Below are positions 20,709-20,827 of a stretch of 20,827 nucleotides of DNA, piece after piece. Origin of the DNA: RGIG5299 sp045542315 (GTDB taxonomy: Bacteria > Bacillota > Clostridia > Oscillospirales > RGIG5299). The stretch covers positions 1 through 20,827 of the forward strand of contig JAZQKU010000091.1 of the NCBI GenBank assembly GCA_045542315.1. Direction: 5' to 3'. The position numbers were made by a program, and so were the translations under genes. The notes under the pieces were generated by a model. It did not search any database, was not told the DNA's origin, and saw nothing but the letters and a program-made list of their open reading frames with translations. Position 1 is the first letter of the stretch. The number at the start of each line of letters is the position of its first letter.

Positions 20709-20827
20709 ATGGCAAAATTTGTATGCAAAATCTGCGGATACGTTCACGAGGGAGATGCAGCACCCGAAAAGTGCCCCATCTGCAAGGCTCCTGCCAGCAA
20801 GTTTGAAAAGCAGGAAGGCGAAAAGGT
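20709..20827 (+). CDS. Rubredoxin-domain protein, probably reverse rubrerythrin/NADH peroxidase, 5' fragment
   Basis: Only 39 residues are present before the window ends. They form a rubredoxin-like iron site at the very N-terminus: C6-x-x-C9 in FVCKICGYVHEGD and C22-x-x-C25 in PEKCPICKAPASKFEK. A rubredoxin domain placed first, with this GYVHEGDAAPEKCP wording, is typical of reverse rubrerythrins (annotated NADH peroxidase in Clostridia), which reduce hydrogen peroxide and are normally about 180 residues. A stand-alone short rubredoxin cannot be ruled out from the fragment. It is 49 nt after perR with no promoter of its own seen, so probably the same transcript. AAAGGA (20692-20697) precedes it; ATG 20700 is in frame but too close to that site. 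Confidence 0.8.
   Translation, partial: MAKFVCKICGYVHEGDAAPEKCPICKAPASKFEKQEGEK

Overview
The window reads as a piece of an anaerobic, spore-forming, low-to-middle G+C member of the Clostridia (Bacillota), most likely from an uncultured gut-type lineage. Support: a pyruvate:ferredoxin oxidoreductase start, a GerW/YtfJ sporulation protein beside ScpA/ScpB, a PerR-type regulator followed by a rubredoxin-type protein, AGGAGG-like ribosome binding sites and consensus TTGACA/TATAAT promoters. The genus cannot be named from the sequence. The first 20 bases are not genomic: they match the start of the MGI/BGISEQ sequencing adapter, so the left end is an untrimmed contig end.

Layout. 21-282 (-) is the N-terminus of PFOR. 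From 5810 down to 392 (-) runs a tight eight-gene operon: M50 protease, scpA, scpB, DUF2953 membrane protein, gerW/ytfJ, a small membrane protein, metA and a putative lipoprotein. Facing it on + (6013-10067) is a MarR regulator with two ABC exporter half-transporters, each overlapping the previous gene by 14 nt. These form a probable heterodimer, with a consensus promoter and a palindromic MarR-type operator.

The accessory zone follows. 10075-11073 looks like a self-contained ~1 kb cassette: an AT-rich HD-domain phosphohydrolase gene with its own promoter and terminator, and an array of eight 9-bp repeats (four forward, four inverted) separated by mini-hairpins. It is bounded by imperfect inverted repeats and has no transposase. 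Next come a TIM-barrel glycosidase-like protein (-), a ~550 bp noncoding island made of nested inverted repeats (about 12340-12890), a uroporphyrinogen-decarboxylase-family methyltransferase-like protein (-) and a small membrane protein (-).

The right third is a two-gene secretion operon (-): a 1124-aa exported protein and a 576-aa lipoprotein. Both carry a parallel beta-helix and a shared EWFGA module typical of tailspike/pectate-lyase-like proteins. Divergent from it, a PerR-type regulator lies behind a perfect palindromic Fur-type box and is followed by the start of a rubredoxin-domain peroxide-defence protein cut by the window edge.

No tRNA, rRNA, CRISPR array or recognisable transposase was seen. 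The points most worth following up are the HD cassette with its repeat array, the palindromic island, the beta-helix pair and the adapter remnant.
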